DNA from: Candidatus Delongbacteria bacterium | GTDB lineage: Bacteria; Delongbacteria; UBA4055 | Length of the DNA: 22,122 nt | NCBI GenBank assembly: GCA_027858795.1 | Contig: JAQICF010000268.1 | Coordinates: 1-22,122, forward strand | Direction of reading: 5' to 3' | Shown: one piece after another, positions 8,788 to 15,161 of the stretch | Numbering within the stretch: the first letter of the stretch is position 1 | How the letters are laid out: each line of letters opens with the position of its first letter | Position numbers and translations under genes: made by a program | Notes under the pieces: model-generated | Seen by the model: the letters and a program-made list of their open reading frames with translations, nothing else | What the model was told of the DNA's origin: nothing | Database searches by the model: none

Positions 8788-9897
8788 TACTGCATGCTCG
8801 AACTCTTTTACAATATAATCCTCTTGCGGATTTATAGAAATCCTGCGCTTTTCTAGATCATTTACCATCCTGCCAGCTTCTTCAAACTTTCTTTTAATAA
8901 ATGAGTCTATTGAGCTTGTATCTGCTGAATCAATATTTTTCATTTTCAGAATATCTTGATATTGAACCAAAGCTATTACTATAGAATTTTTCTTTTCTTT
9001 ATAGAAGGTTGATAATTCTTTAAAAGTTTTACCGATGAATTCTTTTGGTATCTCTATTAACTTTAGGATGTTTTCCTTTTCATAGCTAAGTAATTCCCAT
9101 ATAACACTATTCAATCCTGGAGATACAATATTCGTTGATAAAAAGTATGGTACAGTCTGAGTTGAAATGAAATAGTCATCAACTTTAGCTCTTTCAATAT
9201 ATGGTATTGTTTCTGTTCTATTAAGCTGTGAATAAACTTTTATTTTTTCAGAGATGGATTTTATGGTCATAGTCGCAAAAACTGTTTTTTCATCTGCTCC
9301 CTGAGAAGAAGTAAGAGAAATATCAGGTACAATTATTACACCTTGAGCAGAGATAACATTTGCCCTTTCAAGAACATTTATATCCGCAAAATCACCTTTG
9401 ATGAATTGAATTTTTGCTTCAGGATATTTTTCTATGATAGAATTAAGCTGTTGTGCTTCCAGATCATTTATAAGCACTATTTCACTTGAAGCCGTTTCTG
9501 TCAAAATTTTAATTATGCCTTCAACACTCCAGTTCCAGCCACAAATGATTACATGTTTTTTGAATTTTATCCGGCCCATACCTTGCCCGTCCTTAATTTT
9601 TTTTGCTATTAAAATTGATGATATAATTGCTGTGAATACTGAAATAAATATCATTCCGAAAAATATTAAACCTATCACAATCATCCTGCCTTCAGGACTT
9701 TTAGGTGTAATATCTCCATACCCGACAGTACTGATTGTCACTACTGAAAAATATAACGCTTCAAAAAAAGTATTTATTCCATCTTCAAAAATTATAAATA
9801 AAATACCGGAAAGTATTAGAACTAAAACGGTTAGTGTTACGACCATTATAAGATCGCTTTTTCGAAATTCTCTGAATATTCGTTTTATTCGTTTCAT
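8770..9897 (-). CDS. Two-TM potassium channel with RCK (TrkA-N) domain
   Basis: Counting from the ATG at 9897, the protein has 375 aa. TM1 is at about 17-37, the pore carries the selectivity filter TISTVGYGDITP (TVGYGD at 57-62), and TM2 is at about 72-98. An RCK domain follows with HVIICGWNWSVEGIIKIL (115-132), close to the GWSES-type loop of MthK-like channels, and then a TrkA-C-like tail. It should be a homotetrameric K+ channel of the cytoplasmic membrane gated by a ligand on the RCK ring. A TTG at 9936 would add 13 residues but has no ribosome-binding site and adds nothing conserved-looking, so the ATG is preferred, although it also lacks a clear SD. The cNMP-binding gene follows directly. 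Confidence 0.9.
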   Translation of the reverse strand: MKRIKRIFREFRKSDLIMVVTLTVLVLILSGILFIIFEDGINTFFEALYFSVVTISTVGYGDITPKSPEGRMIVIGLIFFGMIFISVFTAIISSILIAKKIKDGQGMGRIKFKKHVIICGWNWSVEGIIKILTETASSEIVLINDLEAQQLNSIIEKYPEAKIQFIKGDFADINVLERANVISAQGVIIVPDISLTSSQGADEKTVFATMTIKSISEKIKVYSQLNRTETIPYIERAKVDDYFISTQTVPYFLSTNIVSPGLNSVIWELLSYEKENILKLIEIPKEFIGKTFKELSTFYKEKKNSIVIALVQYQDILKMKNIDSADTSSIDSFIKRKFEEAGRMVNDLEKRRISINPQEDYIVKEFEHAVLIQNN

Positions 9898-9960
9898 GAT
9901 TATATAGAATTTATTTGTATTTGCACTATTTTGCAAGAAATTAAAAAAAAATTATGATCT

Positions 9961-9994
9961 AAAATAAAAAAGGAGCTATTTTACAATAACTCCT
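9961..9994 (-). terminator. Rho-independent terminator behind the COG2403 GTPase gene
   Basis: On the minus strand, AGGAGTTATT and AATAGCTCCT form a ten-position stem with one G-T type mismatch around a four-base loop (9971-9994). TTTTTTATTTT follows (9961-9970). There is no T-run on the plus strand, so it serves the gene ending at 10123, about 130 bp upstream. Confidence 0.75.
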
Positions 9995-10122
9995 AAAAAA
10001 CAATAAATGACTTCAAATAAAGAAATTCAAGGAAGGTTGATTTTATTTAGAAGGAGCTTAGAAGAACTAAGTGACTTCGAGAATAAAAGCGTCCTGACGA
10101 TGAAGTTCGAAATTTAAAGCAT

Positions 10123-11460
10123 TTATTTTACATACTTTGCTACGAAATCATCAATAACACCAGTCAAATCTGGTTTTCCAATTTCATCAAGATCATAACC
10201 TATTCTTACAGTAGGCTTGTTGATTTTTACAATTCTGTTTAGATCCATTGGAGTACCGATAATAACAGTATCACAATCAGTATTGTTGATAGTAGTTTCA
10301 AGATCTTTTATCTGCTCATCACCATAACCCATTGCTGGAAGTAAAGTACCAATGTTAGGATATATCTTGAATGTTTCAGTTAATTTTCCAACTGTGTAAG
10401 GTCTTGGATCAACTATCTCTGCTGCTCCAAATTTCATTGCCGCTACAGTACCCGCACCTAATTTCATTTCACCGTGAGTAAGTGTTGGTCCATCTTCTAC
10501 AACTAATACTCTCTTACCTTTAATCAATGAAGGATCTTCTACAGTAACTGGAGATGCTGCATCAACAACGATAGCTTTAGGATTAACTTTTGCAATATTT
10601 TGTCTTACTGTCTGAATATCTTCAGGTGCTGCTGTATCCATCTTGTTGATAATAACAACATCAGCCATTCTAAGTGATACTTCACCAGGATAGTAGTTTA
10701 ATTCTGCGCCAGCTCTATGTGGATCTGCTACGGTGATACTCAAGTCTGCGTCAAAGAATTCAAAGTCATTATTTCCACCATCCCAAATTACAACATCGCA
10801 ACCATCAGGATCTTGTTCAGCTGCTCTTAAAATAGCTTCATAATCAACACCAGAATATATTACATTACCACGAACTACATGTGGTTCGTACTCTTCCATT
10901 TCCTCAATAGTGCATTTGTGTAATTCAAGATCTTCAACTTTTGCAAATCTTTGAACTTTTTGAGCTACAAGATCACCGTAAGGCATTGGATGTCTTGCTG
11001 CAACAACTTTAAGTCCCTTAGCCATAAGAAGCTCAATAACTTTTCTAGAAGTTTGTGATTTACCACATCCTGTTCTAGTTGCACAAACTGAAATCACCGG
11101 CTTAGTACTTTTAAGAGCAGTTTTCTTAGGGCCAATAAGTTTAAAATCAGCACCTGCTGTGTTAACTTTAGCACTTACACCCATTACGTGCTGGTATGTT
11201 ACATCGCTATATGCAAAAACACACTCGTCAACATCTAGATCTTTGATCAGTTTTTCAAGTTCTTGTTCAGCATAAATTGGAATACCTGCCGGATAAAGTT
11301 CCCCTGCTAATTCTGTTGGATATTTTCTACCATCAATATCAGGTATTTGAGCTGCTGTAAAAGCTACTACATTATAATTCGCATTACCTCTGTAGTAAGT
11401 GTTAAAGTTATGAAAATCTCTTCCTGCTGCACCAATGATAAGAATGTTCTTCTTAGCCAT
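10123..11460 (-). CDS. COG2403 P-loop GTPase, cyclic 2,3-diphosphoglycerate synthetase-like
   Basis: The protein has 445 aa. An N-terminal NAD-like fold opens with KNILIIGAAGRDFHNFNTYY, as in this family. A P-loop TRTGCGKS (128-135), WDGGNND (226-232) and the guanine-recognition motif NKMD (272-275) follow. Family members are annotated as predicted GTPase or cyclic 2,3-diphosphoglycerate synthase, an enzyme characterised in methanogens that cyclises 2,3-bisphosphoglycerate using ATP. Whether bacterial members do this is not established. The NKxD motif suggests GTP use, and the role may be different. AGGAG precedes the ATG. It is a single-gene unit with its own promoter and terminator, and marks the end of the backbone before the repeat array. 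Confidence 0.8.
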   Translation of the reverse strand: MAKKNILIIGAAGRDFHNFNTYYRGNANYNVVAFTAAQIPDIDGRKYPTELAGELYPAGIPIYAEQELEKLIKDLDVDECVFAYSDVTYQHVMGVSAKVNTAGADFKLIGPKKTALKSTKPVISVCATRTGCGKSQTSRKVIELLMAKGLKVVAARHPMPYGDLVAQKVQRFAKVEDLELHKCTIEEMEEYEPHVVRGNVIYSGVDYEAILRAAEQDPDGCDVVIWDGGNNDFEFFDADLSITVADPHRAGAELNYYPGEVSLRMADVVIINKMDTAAPEDIQTVRQNIAKVNPKAIVVDAASPVTVEDPSLIKGKRVLVVEDGPTLTHGEMKLGAGTVAAMKFGAAEIVDPRPYTVGKLTETFKIYPNIGTLLPAMGYGDEQIKDLETTINNTDCDTVIIGTPMDLNRIVKINKPTVRIGYDLDEIGKPDLTGVIDDFVAKYVK

Positions 11461-11525
11461 TTTGACTCCTTGTTTTATTTTAAGTTTAGTTGTTTTCAGC
11501 TATCTTACACCAATAGCGAATTGTC

Positions 11526-11553
11526 AATATAAGAGTTTAAACTTTAAAATCAA
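11526..11553 (-). promoter_or_regulatory. Predicted promoter of the COG2403 GTPase gene
   Basis: On the minus strand TTGATT (11548-11553) and TATATT (11526-11531) are separated by 16 bases, about 65 bp before the start codon. A TTGACA at the next bases downstream is an alternative -35 but has no well-spaced -10. Confidence 0.35.
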
Positions 11554-11716
11554 GAAAATTAATTACTCTTCAATTCTTAACAATTTTATTTCTTCTATGC
11601 TAGACCATGAAATATTTTTTCATTTTTTTACAATTTTGAACAATTTCAATCAACATATCTGTTGCAGAAACGTTGCAAAATCAGAAAAAAGCTTGTTGCA
11701 GTTTTGTGGCAACTTG

Positions 11717-11744
11717 TTTTTCTCAAAAAATCACTTGAGAAAAA
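11717..11744. repeat. Perfect 10-bp inverted repeat beside the outermost attC-like site
   Basis: TTTTTCTCAA (11717-11726) and TTGAGAAAAA (11735-11744) are perfect reverse complements with an eight-base loop. No T-run follows on either strand, so a terminator is doubtful. It sits 7 bp from the array boundary, and the CTCAA motif recurs at 11749-11753 at the edge of the repeat. Confidence 0.6.
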
Positions 11745-11751
11745 GAAACTC

Positions 11752-11814
11752 AACGGTCATAGCAAAAAGTGTTAATCAAGTCAAGTAGGGGATCCAAGTC
11801 ATTTTGCTAATGTT
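11752..11814. repeat. attC-like palindromic repeat, copy 1 (end of array)
   Basis: The 63-bp core runs from AAC-GGTCAT-AGCAAAA to TTTTGCT-AAT-GTT. The inside is almost identical to copy 2 (GTGTTAATCAAGTCAAGT then CCAAGTCATTTTGC). On the gene-sense (minus) strand it lies behind the lipoprotein gene. Its unit-side flank GTTATGCA matches the far end of unit C, while its outer flank (GTTGAGTT on the minus strand) does not match, as expected for the last site in an array. Confidence 0.75.
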
Positions 11815-11847
11815 ATGCACTGTCAATCCTCGATTATATACTTAAGT

Positions 11848-11864
11848 ACTAATTTAATTCAGAA
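11848..11864. repeat. Inner inverted repeat of unit C, left copy
   Basis: ACTAATTTAATTCAGAA pairs with 12789-12804 at the other end of the unit (16 of 17 positions, one-base indel). It lies about 33 bp past the GTTATGCA end box and 21 bp from the lipoprotein stop. Confidence 0.6.
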
Positions 11865-11884
11865 ATCCATTCATGTTTCATCAT

Positions 11885-12670
11885 CTATTCAAAAAGTTTA
11901 ACTTTTAATGCAAATGAACCAAAAGTCTCTTCGTTTTTTGATTCTACTTTTAAGAAGAATGGAAAAAGCTCGTAATTCAAACTATCATTGGTTAAATCAA
12001 TAATATTACCATTGTTATTCATGGTGTCTTCTGGTCCAAATATTATTGTACATCCATCCTGTTTGTAAGCAGTCACTTTTATGTTTGCATCATATAGGTC
12101 ATTTACTTCAAACCATTCAACTTTGAACTTAGTCCCCAATTCGTTTTTACTTAAAGAAAACCATTTAAATCTTTCATCGCTTACTTCACTTTCTGTCAAT
12201 TGGTCAAGGCGTAATACGTTAAGTGGAAATTCTATTAATTCTGGAACTAAAGCTCGTATTGCAAAAGTGCCTTGAATATTGTTGTTTGTAGAAACCTTGA
12301 TCTTTATCTTTGTTTCTGTTGCGGGGTAATTACATCTCCAGGAATTATATGAGCTGTTTTTATCTTCAAAGTATGGTGTTATTCCGTCTTCATAATAAGC
12401 AGAAACTCTAATATCTCCTGAGTAATTAAAATTGTTTTCATTTTCTTCCCATAAGATATAAACGTAGTTGAATCCAGTAATGTCTACATCATACCATATT
12501 TCTTGGTTGATCCCGATTGTATCTGTTTTTAGTTCATCGAAAATTAAAGTTTTATTTATTATAACAGTTTCTGTTTCCGGATCACTTATGTTAGTGCATC
12601 CAATAAACAGAATAATTGTCAGTGAGATCAAACAGAATACTGTTAATTTCATAGATTTAGTTTGTTTCAT
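11885..12670 (-). CDS. Lipoprotein with two related extracellular domains, unknown function
   Basis: The protein has 261 aa. A hydrophobic signal peptide ends in the lipobox LFIGC with the acylated Cys at position 25, so it should be a lipid-anchored envelope protein. Two similar beta-rich segments of about 90-100 residues follow, roughly 50-145 (QEIWYDVDITGFNYVYILW ... GTFAIRA) and 155-258 (ERFKWFSLSK ... GSFALKV). Each has the pattern W-hydrophobic, IxVxAYxxDG and a GxFAxxx end. They resemble PPC-like carbohydrate or cell-surface domains, but I cannot name a family. AGGA precedes the ATG; an internal ATG at codon 7 would also keep the signal peptide. It is the only gene of unit C and has its own predicted promoter. 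Confidence 0.75.
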   Translation of the reverse strand: MKQTKSMKLTVFCLISLTIILFIGCTNISDPETETVIINKTLIFDELKTDTIGINQEIWYDVDITGFNYVYILWEENENNFNYSGDIRVSAYYEDGITPYFEDKNSSYNSWRCNYPATETKIKIKVSTNNNIQGTFAIRALVPELIEFPLNVLRLDQLTESEVSDERFKWFSLSKNELGTKFKVEWFEVNDLYDANIKVTAYKQDGCTIIFGPEDTMNNNGNIIDLTNDSLNYELFPFFLKVESKNEETFGSFALKVKLFE

Positions 12671-12757
12671 CTTGATTTTCCTTTTTGTTAATTTTTTGAA
12701 GTTAATCTAATTAATCCTCTTTTTCTATGTTTAGACAAACTATGTGCTAGTAGTAAA

Positions 12758-12785
12758 TTTATAAATTCAATTTTTATAATTTCAA
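12758..12785 (-). promoter_or_regulatory. Predicted promoter of the unit C lipoprotein
   Basis: On the minus strand TTGAAA (12780-12785) and TATAAA (12758-12763) are separated by 16 bases, about 90 bp before the ATG. The local DNA is very A/T-rich, which weakens the call. Confidence 0.35.
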
Positions 12786-12788
12786 ACC

Positions 12789-12804
12789 TTCTGAATAAAT
12801 TAGT
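12789..12804. repeat. Inner inverted repeat of unit C, right copy
   Basis: TTCTGAATAAATTAGT is the reverse complement of 11848-11864 except for one extra A there. It lies 10 bp inside the TGCATAAC end box. Confidence 0.6.
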
Positions 12805-12819
12805 TAATTGATTGTGCAT

Positions 12820-12882
12820 AACGGTCATGGCAAAAAGTGTTAATCAAGTCAAGTCGGGAGTCCAAGTCATTTTGCTAATGTT
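12820..12882. repeat. attC-like palindromic repeat, copy 2
   Basis: The 63-bp core is AAC-GGTCAT-GGCAAAA ... TTTTGCT-AAT-GTT, nearly identical to copy 1. Its left flank TGCATAAC is the exact reverse complement of the flank at the other end of unit C. Its right flank GTTAGGGG is the exact reverse complement of the CCCCTAAC at 14818-14825, the other end of unit B. Confidence 0.78.
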
Positions 12883-12900
12883 AGGGGTCTGGGTGTATTA

Positions 12901-12921
12901 CATTAAAATATACCGGCATTC
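12901..12921. repeat. Inner inverted repeat of unit B, left copy
   Basis: CATTAAA then A then TATACCGGCATTC pairs with 14770-14790 with a single-base indel. It starts 2 bp past the AbiEii-type stop codon and about 13 bp from the GTTAGGGG end box. Confidence 0.72.
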
Positions 12922-12922
12922 T

Positions 12923-13729
12923 TCATTTTATACCTTCCAATAACTTTTGTAATAACACTCTTGATTCATCAACATTACCATCCATCTGAATAAGCAAATC
13001 TAAACTATATTCCTCGTTTATTTCACGAATAAGTATGTTCTTCAACTTATCAATCATATTTAAACTACAAATTTCTTTCATTTTTAGTCCAAGAATAACA
13101 ATTCCCGCAAAATATAGATCAAATTTTTCCTTCTCGATAATCTCTGGGTAATTATCAAATATAAAGTTTTTGTCCAATGTCATTTCATAATTTTTTAGAA
13201 TGAACGATATATCTAACGCATCTTTAGACCTTATGGGATAACTATCTCTCCATGATATAAATTTTAAGATTGTCAAATCTTCAAGTGTAGGGATCTTAAT
13301 TTCGGTATAACCTTGAATTTGAATAGTTTGTGCTCTACTGTAAACTTCTAAAAACTCCTCAACATTCATTGTATTTTGGTTTTCACGCCAAATTAATTTT
13401 CCATCCTTTGCAATATTTCCATATGGTATAATATCAATAAAAGTACTTTTATATCTAAATTTATGAACTTCATCAGTTGTAACAAATCCGTAACTTTGGG
13501 TTAATTCATTTTTTATTTCATCAAATGAATTCCATGTATCAATTTCTACAGCAATATCGATATCCATTGTAATTCTAGGAGCTTTAATACCATGCTGGTA
13601 TTCAAAAATAATATCCCTAACTGTTGCACCTATTAAAATAAATGGAATATTAAATTTTTCTGTAATTTCTTTTATATAAACGATACATATTAGAAATTCA
13701 GGTTCAAATTTATCCGAGTTTATCTTCAA
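12923..13729 (-). CDS. AbiEii/COG4914-type nucleotidyltransferase toxin
   Basis: The 268-aa protein has a minimal nucleotidyltransferase fold: ILIGATVRDI (31-40) in place of the usual hGG/S strand, then TMDIDIAVEI with D56 and D58, and a third acidic residue D99 in TFIDII. The later LEDLTILKFISWRDS...KDALDISFIL block is also typical. Such AbiEii-like proteins are toxins of type IV abortive-infection systems and transfer nucleotides, in studied cases to tRNA. The start is TTG at 13729 with AGGG seven bases upstream; no in-frame ATG occurs before the active-site motif. It overlaps the upstream AbiEi-type gene by 20 bp, so the two are translationally coupled. Confidence 0.8.
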   Translation of the reverse strand: MKINSDKFEPEFLICIVYIKEITEKFNIPFILIGATVRDIIFEYQHGIKAPRITMDIDIAVEIDTWNSFDEIKNELTQSYGFVTTDEVHKFRYKSTFIDIIPYGNIAKDGKLIWRENQNTMNVEEFLEVYSRAQTIQIQGYTEIKIPTLEDLTILKFISWRDSYPIRSKDALDISFILKNYEMTLDKNFIFDNYPEIIEKEKFDLYFAGIVILGLKMKEICSLNMIDKLKNILIREINEEYSLDLLIQMDGNVDESRVLLQKLLEGIK

Positions 13730-14678
13730 TGTAATCCCTATAAATTATTTTTGCGACTTCAGTGTTCCTTTGATTATTACCTGACAATAAATCTGCATAT
13801 ACGATAAAGGGATGGACTGTACTTTTGTAGTTTTCGTTAATTTCATTACTAAACCAAGAATTATCGTATATCTCAATATATCCATCCTGATCATCCGTAA
13901 CAAGTCTGTGCTTAAATAAAAATTCATTGAATTTATTTTTATTCACATAAATTATAAATATTTCAGGTTTCATGACCTTTTTTAATAAATACGCAGCAGG
14001 TTCACCACCCCATTTAGCATTTATGTTTTCAGTTAATGAGATATCACCTTTAAATTTTCCTAAAAATATCTTTGGTTTGAATTTGTCAGAATAAGCTATG
14101 CACCATTTTTCAAAAAGCTCCTTTTTGTTTATAATTCTTTTGCCTGATGAAAACTTGATTAAGAATTTCTGACTTTCTAGCTTTTTTAACACATTGCCTA
14201 CTGAACCCAAAGGAATTCTTGAAAATTTTGATATATTTCTTTGACTTGTATTAATCAATTCATTATTTGTTAACACGGCAAATATTAATTTTATATCTGT
14301 TATATTATAATTCTTCAAAAATAAATTATTTTGAAGAATTTTATGTTTCTTACCTTTAACAAAAATATAAACGCTTTTTGATTTTATAAAACAGTTGCCT
14401 GCGGCATCAATAAAGTTAATATCATTTTTCTTTAACTCGTCTGATATTACGGGATTTATATAATCTGAAACTATAATTGTTTTTTTTTCATAGACTTTAC
14501 TTAGAATTATTGAAAGGATTGACCTTGTTACATTTGTGTGAATATCATAATTGTATTTTAACATTTGATTATTCACTTCAATTATAATTTCTTTATCTTC
14601 TATTTTATAATCAATTTCGGTTTCACTATTCTTTATAAATTCATCCCCAATTTTATGGATTCCATTCTTATTGAGCAT
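13710..14678 (-). CDS. AbiEi-like (COG4861-type) antitoxin / autoregulator
   Basis: The 322-aa protein has an N-terminal alpha/beta region with NFIDAAGNCFIKSKSVYIFVKG (the D-x-AGN motif of COG4861 proteins, about 88-109). A winged-helix-like region follows (ISKFSRIPLGSVGNVLKKLE, about 148-167), then a C-terminal domain with WGGEPAAYLL. COG4861 genes are usually found next to COG4914 nucleotidyltransferases, and AbiEi antitoxins repress their own promoter. GGAGG precedes the ATG. Upstream, three half-sites of ATGAACACC overlap a TTGACG/TATGTT promoter, which fits autoregulation. Antitoxin activity is inferred from family and arrangement. Confidence 0.78.
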   Translation of the reverse strand: MLNKNGIHKIGDEFIKNSETEIDYKIEDKEIIIEVNNQMLKYNYDIHTNVTRSILSIILSKVYEKKTIIVSDYINPVISDELKKNDINFIDAAGNCFIKSKSVYIFVKGKKHKILQNNLFLKNYNITDIKLIFAVLTNNELINTSQRNISKFSRIPLGSVGNVLKKLESQKFLIKFSSGKRIINKKELFEKWCIAYSDKFKPKIFLGKFKGDISLTENINAKWGGEPAAYLLKKVMKPEIFIIYVNKNKFNEFLFKHRLVTDDQDGYIEIYDNSWFSNEINENYKSTVHPFIVYADLLSGNNQRNTEVAKIIYRDYIEDKLG

Positions 14679-14708
14679 TTTAAAGCCTCCAATCGTTCGT
14701 TATGTGGC

Positions 14709-14748
14709 GGTGTTCATTATTTATGAACATAAGAAAAAAATGAACACC
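14709..14748. promoter_or_regulatory. Operator-like triple half-site at the abiE-type promoter
   Basis: GGTGTTCAT (14709-14717) and ATGAACACC (14740-14748) are perfect 9-bp inverted repeats. A third half-site ATGAACA (14723-14729) forms a tighter 7-bp palindrome with the first. The sites cover the spacer and -10 of the promoter, the usual place for autorepression. Confidence 0.7.
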
Positions 14749-14754
14749 CGTCAA
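14726..14754 (-). promoter_or_regulatory. Predicted promoter of the AbiEi/AbiEii pair
   Basis: On the minus strand TTGACG (14749-14754) and TATGTT (14726-14731) are separated by 17 bases, giving a leader of about 40 bases before the ATG at 14678. It lies inside unit B, so the unit is self-expressed. Confidence 0.6.
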
Positions 14755-14769
14755 GTCTTTTATTCTTAG

Positions 14770-14790
14770 GAATGCCGGTATATTTAATGT
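14770..14790. repeat. Inner inverted repeat of unit B, right copy
   Basis: GAATGCCGGTATATTTAATG plus T is the reverse complement of 12901-12921 apart from one base. It lies 27 bp inside the CCCCTAAC end box and upstream of the abiE-type promoter, so it is not part of that transcript. Confidence 0.72.
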
Positions 14791-14822
14791 TCCAATCTTA
14801 TTCTTAATTACACCTTGCCCCT

Positions 14823-14896
14823 AACGGATATGGCAAAAAGCAGTGGGGCAGAGCGAGTTAAATGTGCAAGTAACCCATTGATGTTTTGCCAATGTT
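14823..14896. repeat. attC-like palindromic repeat, copy 3
   Basis: The 74-bp core runs from AAC-GGATAT-GGCAAAA to TTTTGCC-AAT-GTT. An inner stem CAGTGGG/CCCATTG adds to the GGCAAAA/TTTTGCC stem, with one more base on the right arm, like an extrahelical base of attC. The right flank GTTGTCTG (14894-14901) is the exact reverse complement of CAGACAAC at 21625-21632. Confidence 0.78.
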
Positions 14897-14932
14897 GTCT
14901 GTTGTTCTTGGGGGGTTCTTTTTTTTATTATC

Positions 14933-14948
14933 TAAACTTGCCAATAGT
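14933..14948. repeat. Inner inverted repeat of unit A, left copy
   Basis: TAAACTTGCCAATAGT is a perfect reverse complement of 21566-21581, about 6.6 kb away. An additional matched block TTCTTGGGGG at 14905-14914 pairs with 21612-21621. The inner block itself resembles the TTTTGCCAATGTT arm of the attC-like core. Confidence 0.75.
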
Positions 14949-15038
14949 ACCTTTCATTTTAAGATAAGTTGATAAGGTTAAATAACCTCACTTTACCAAA
15001 GCCCAATTGTCTAATTCAATTCTGTTCTATTCAAATAT

Positions 15039-15146
15039 TCAGCATATTATTCTAGTTTCTTTATGAAGATTAAAAATCATTTTGTATTCGCTTGATGCGA
15101 TTAGGGCATTAAGACCTTCTGAAGTATTTGTTATAATTTTAGGCAT
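15039..15146 (-). CDS. Possible 35-aa small protein behind the PtuB-like gene
   Basis: An ATG at 15146, 15 bp past the ptuB-like stop, opens a 35-codon frame beginning MPKIITNTSEGLNALIASSE and ending with TGA at 15039. There is no clear Shine-Dalgarno site and no family I recognise. It could be a small fifth member of the operon, a remnant, or chance. Confidence 0.22.
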   Translation of the reverse strand: MPKIITNTSEGLNALIASSEYKMIFNLHKETRIIC

Positions 15147-15161
15147 ATTTGCACTTTAAGT

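Larger units (their letters stand above)
11461..11884. other. Intergenic region between backbone and cassette-like array
   Basis: This 424-bp stretch has no credible gene; a 117-aa plus-strand frame here has no family features. It holds the promoter of the GTPase gene (11526-11553), GTTGC-rich sequence around 11660-11715, a perfect hairpin (11717-11744), the first attC-like repeat (11752-11814) and one end of unit C with its inner inverted repeat (11848-11864). Confidence 0.7.
11754..12821 (-). mobile_element. Cassette-like unit C (lipoprotein)
   Basis: The unit is about 1068 bp if cut at the G/TT of the minus-strand outer box, as in integrons. Its two ends carry GTTATGCAC in inverted orientation (11812-11820 and 12814-12822) and a second inverted pair further in. 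It holds one gene pointing toward its terminal attC-like site. The boundaries are inferred from the integron model. Confidence 0.55.
12822..14824 (-). mobile_element. Cassette-like unit B (AbiE-type toxin-antitoxin pair)
   Basis: The unit is about 2003 bp and carries two genes with their own promoter and operator. Its ends share GTTAGGGG, then GGTGTA(A)TTA, then a 20-21 bp block in inverted orientation. The boundaries are inferred from the integron cut model. Confidence 0.58.
14679..15161. other. Intergenic region at the unit B / unit A junction
   Basis: This 483-bp stretch holds the abiE-type promoter and operator (14709-14754), the inner repeat of unit B (14770-14790), attC-like copy 3 (14823-14896), an unusual G6 then T8 run (14910-14926), the inner repeat of unit A (14933-14948) and a possible 35-codon frame (15039-15146). 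No other gene is visible. Confidence 0.7.

Noticed and set aside
9434..9907. A 157-codon plus-strand frame opposite the potassium channel
   Set aside because: It is the mirror of a strongly supported membrane-protein gene and shows no family motif or ribosome-binding site.
9898..9936. TTG start adding 13 residues to the potassium channel
   Set aside because: There is no ribosome-binding site, and the added residues are polar with no relation to the family; the ATG at 9897 starts right before the basic juxtamembrane segment.
11435..11788. A 117-codon plus-strand frame in the gap before unit C
   Set aside because: It starts inside the GTPase gene, is low in complexity, and runs through the attC-like repeat without recognisable domains.
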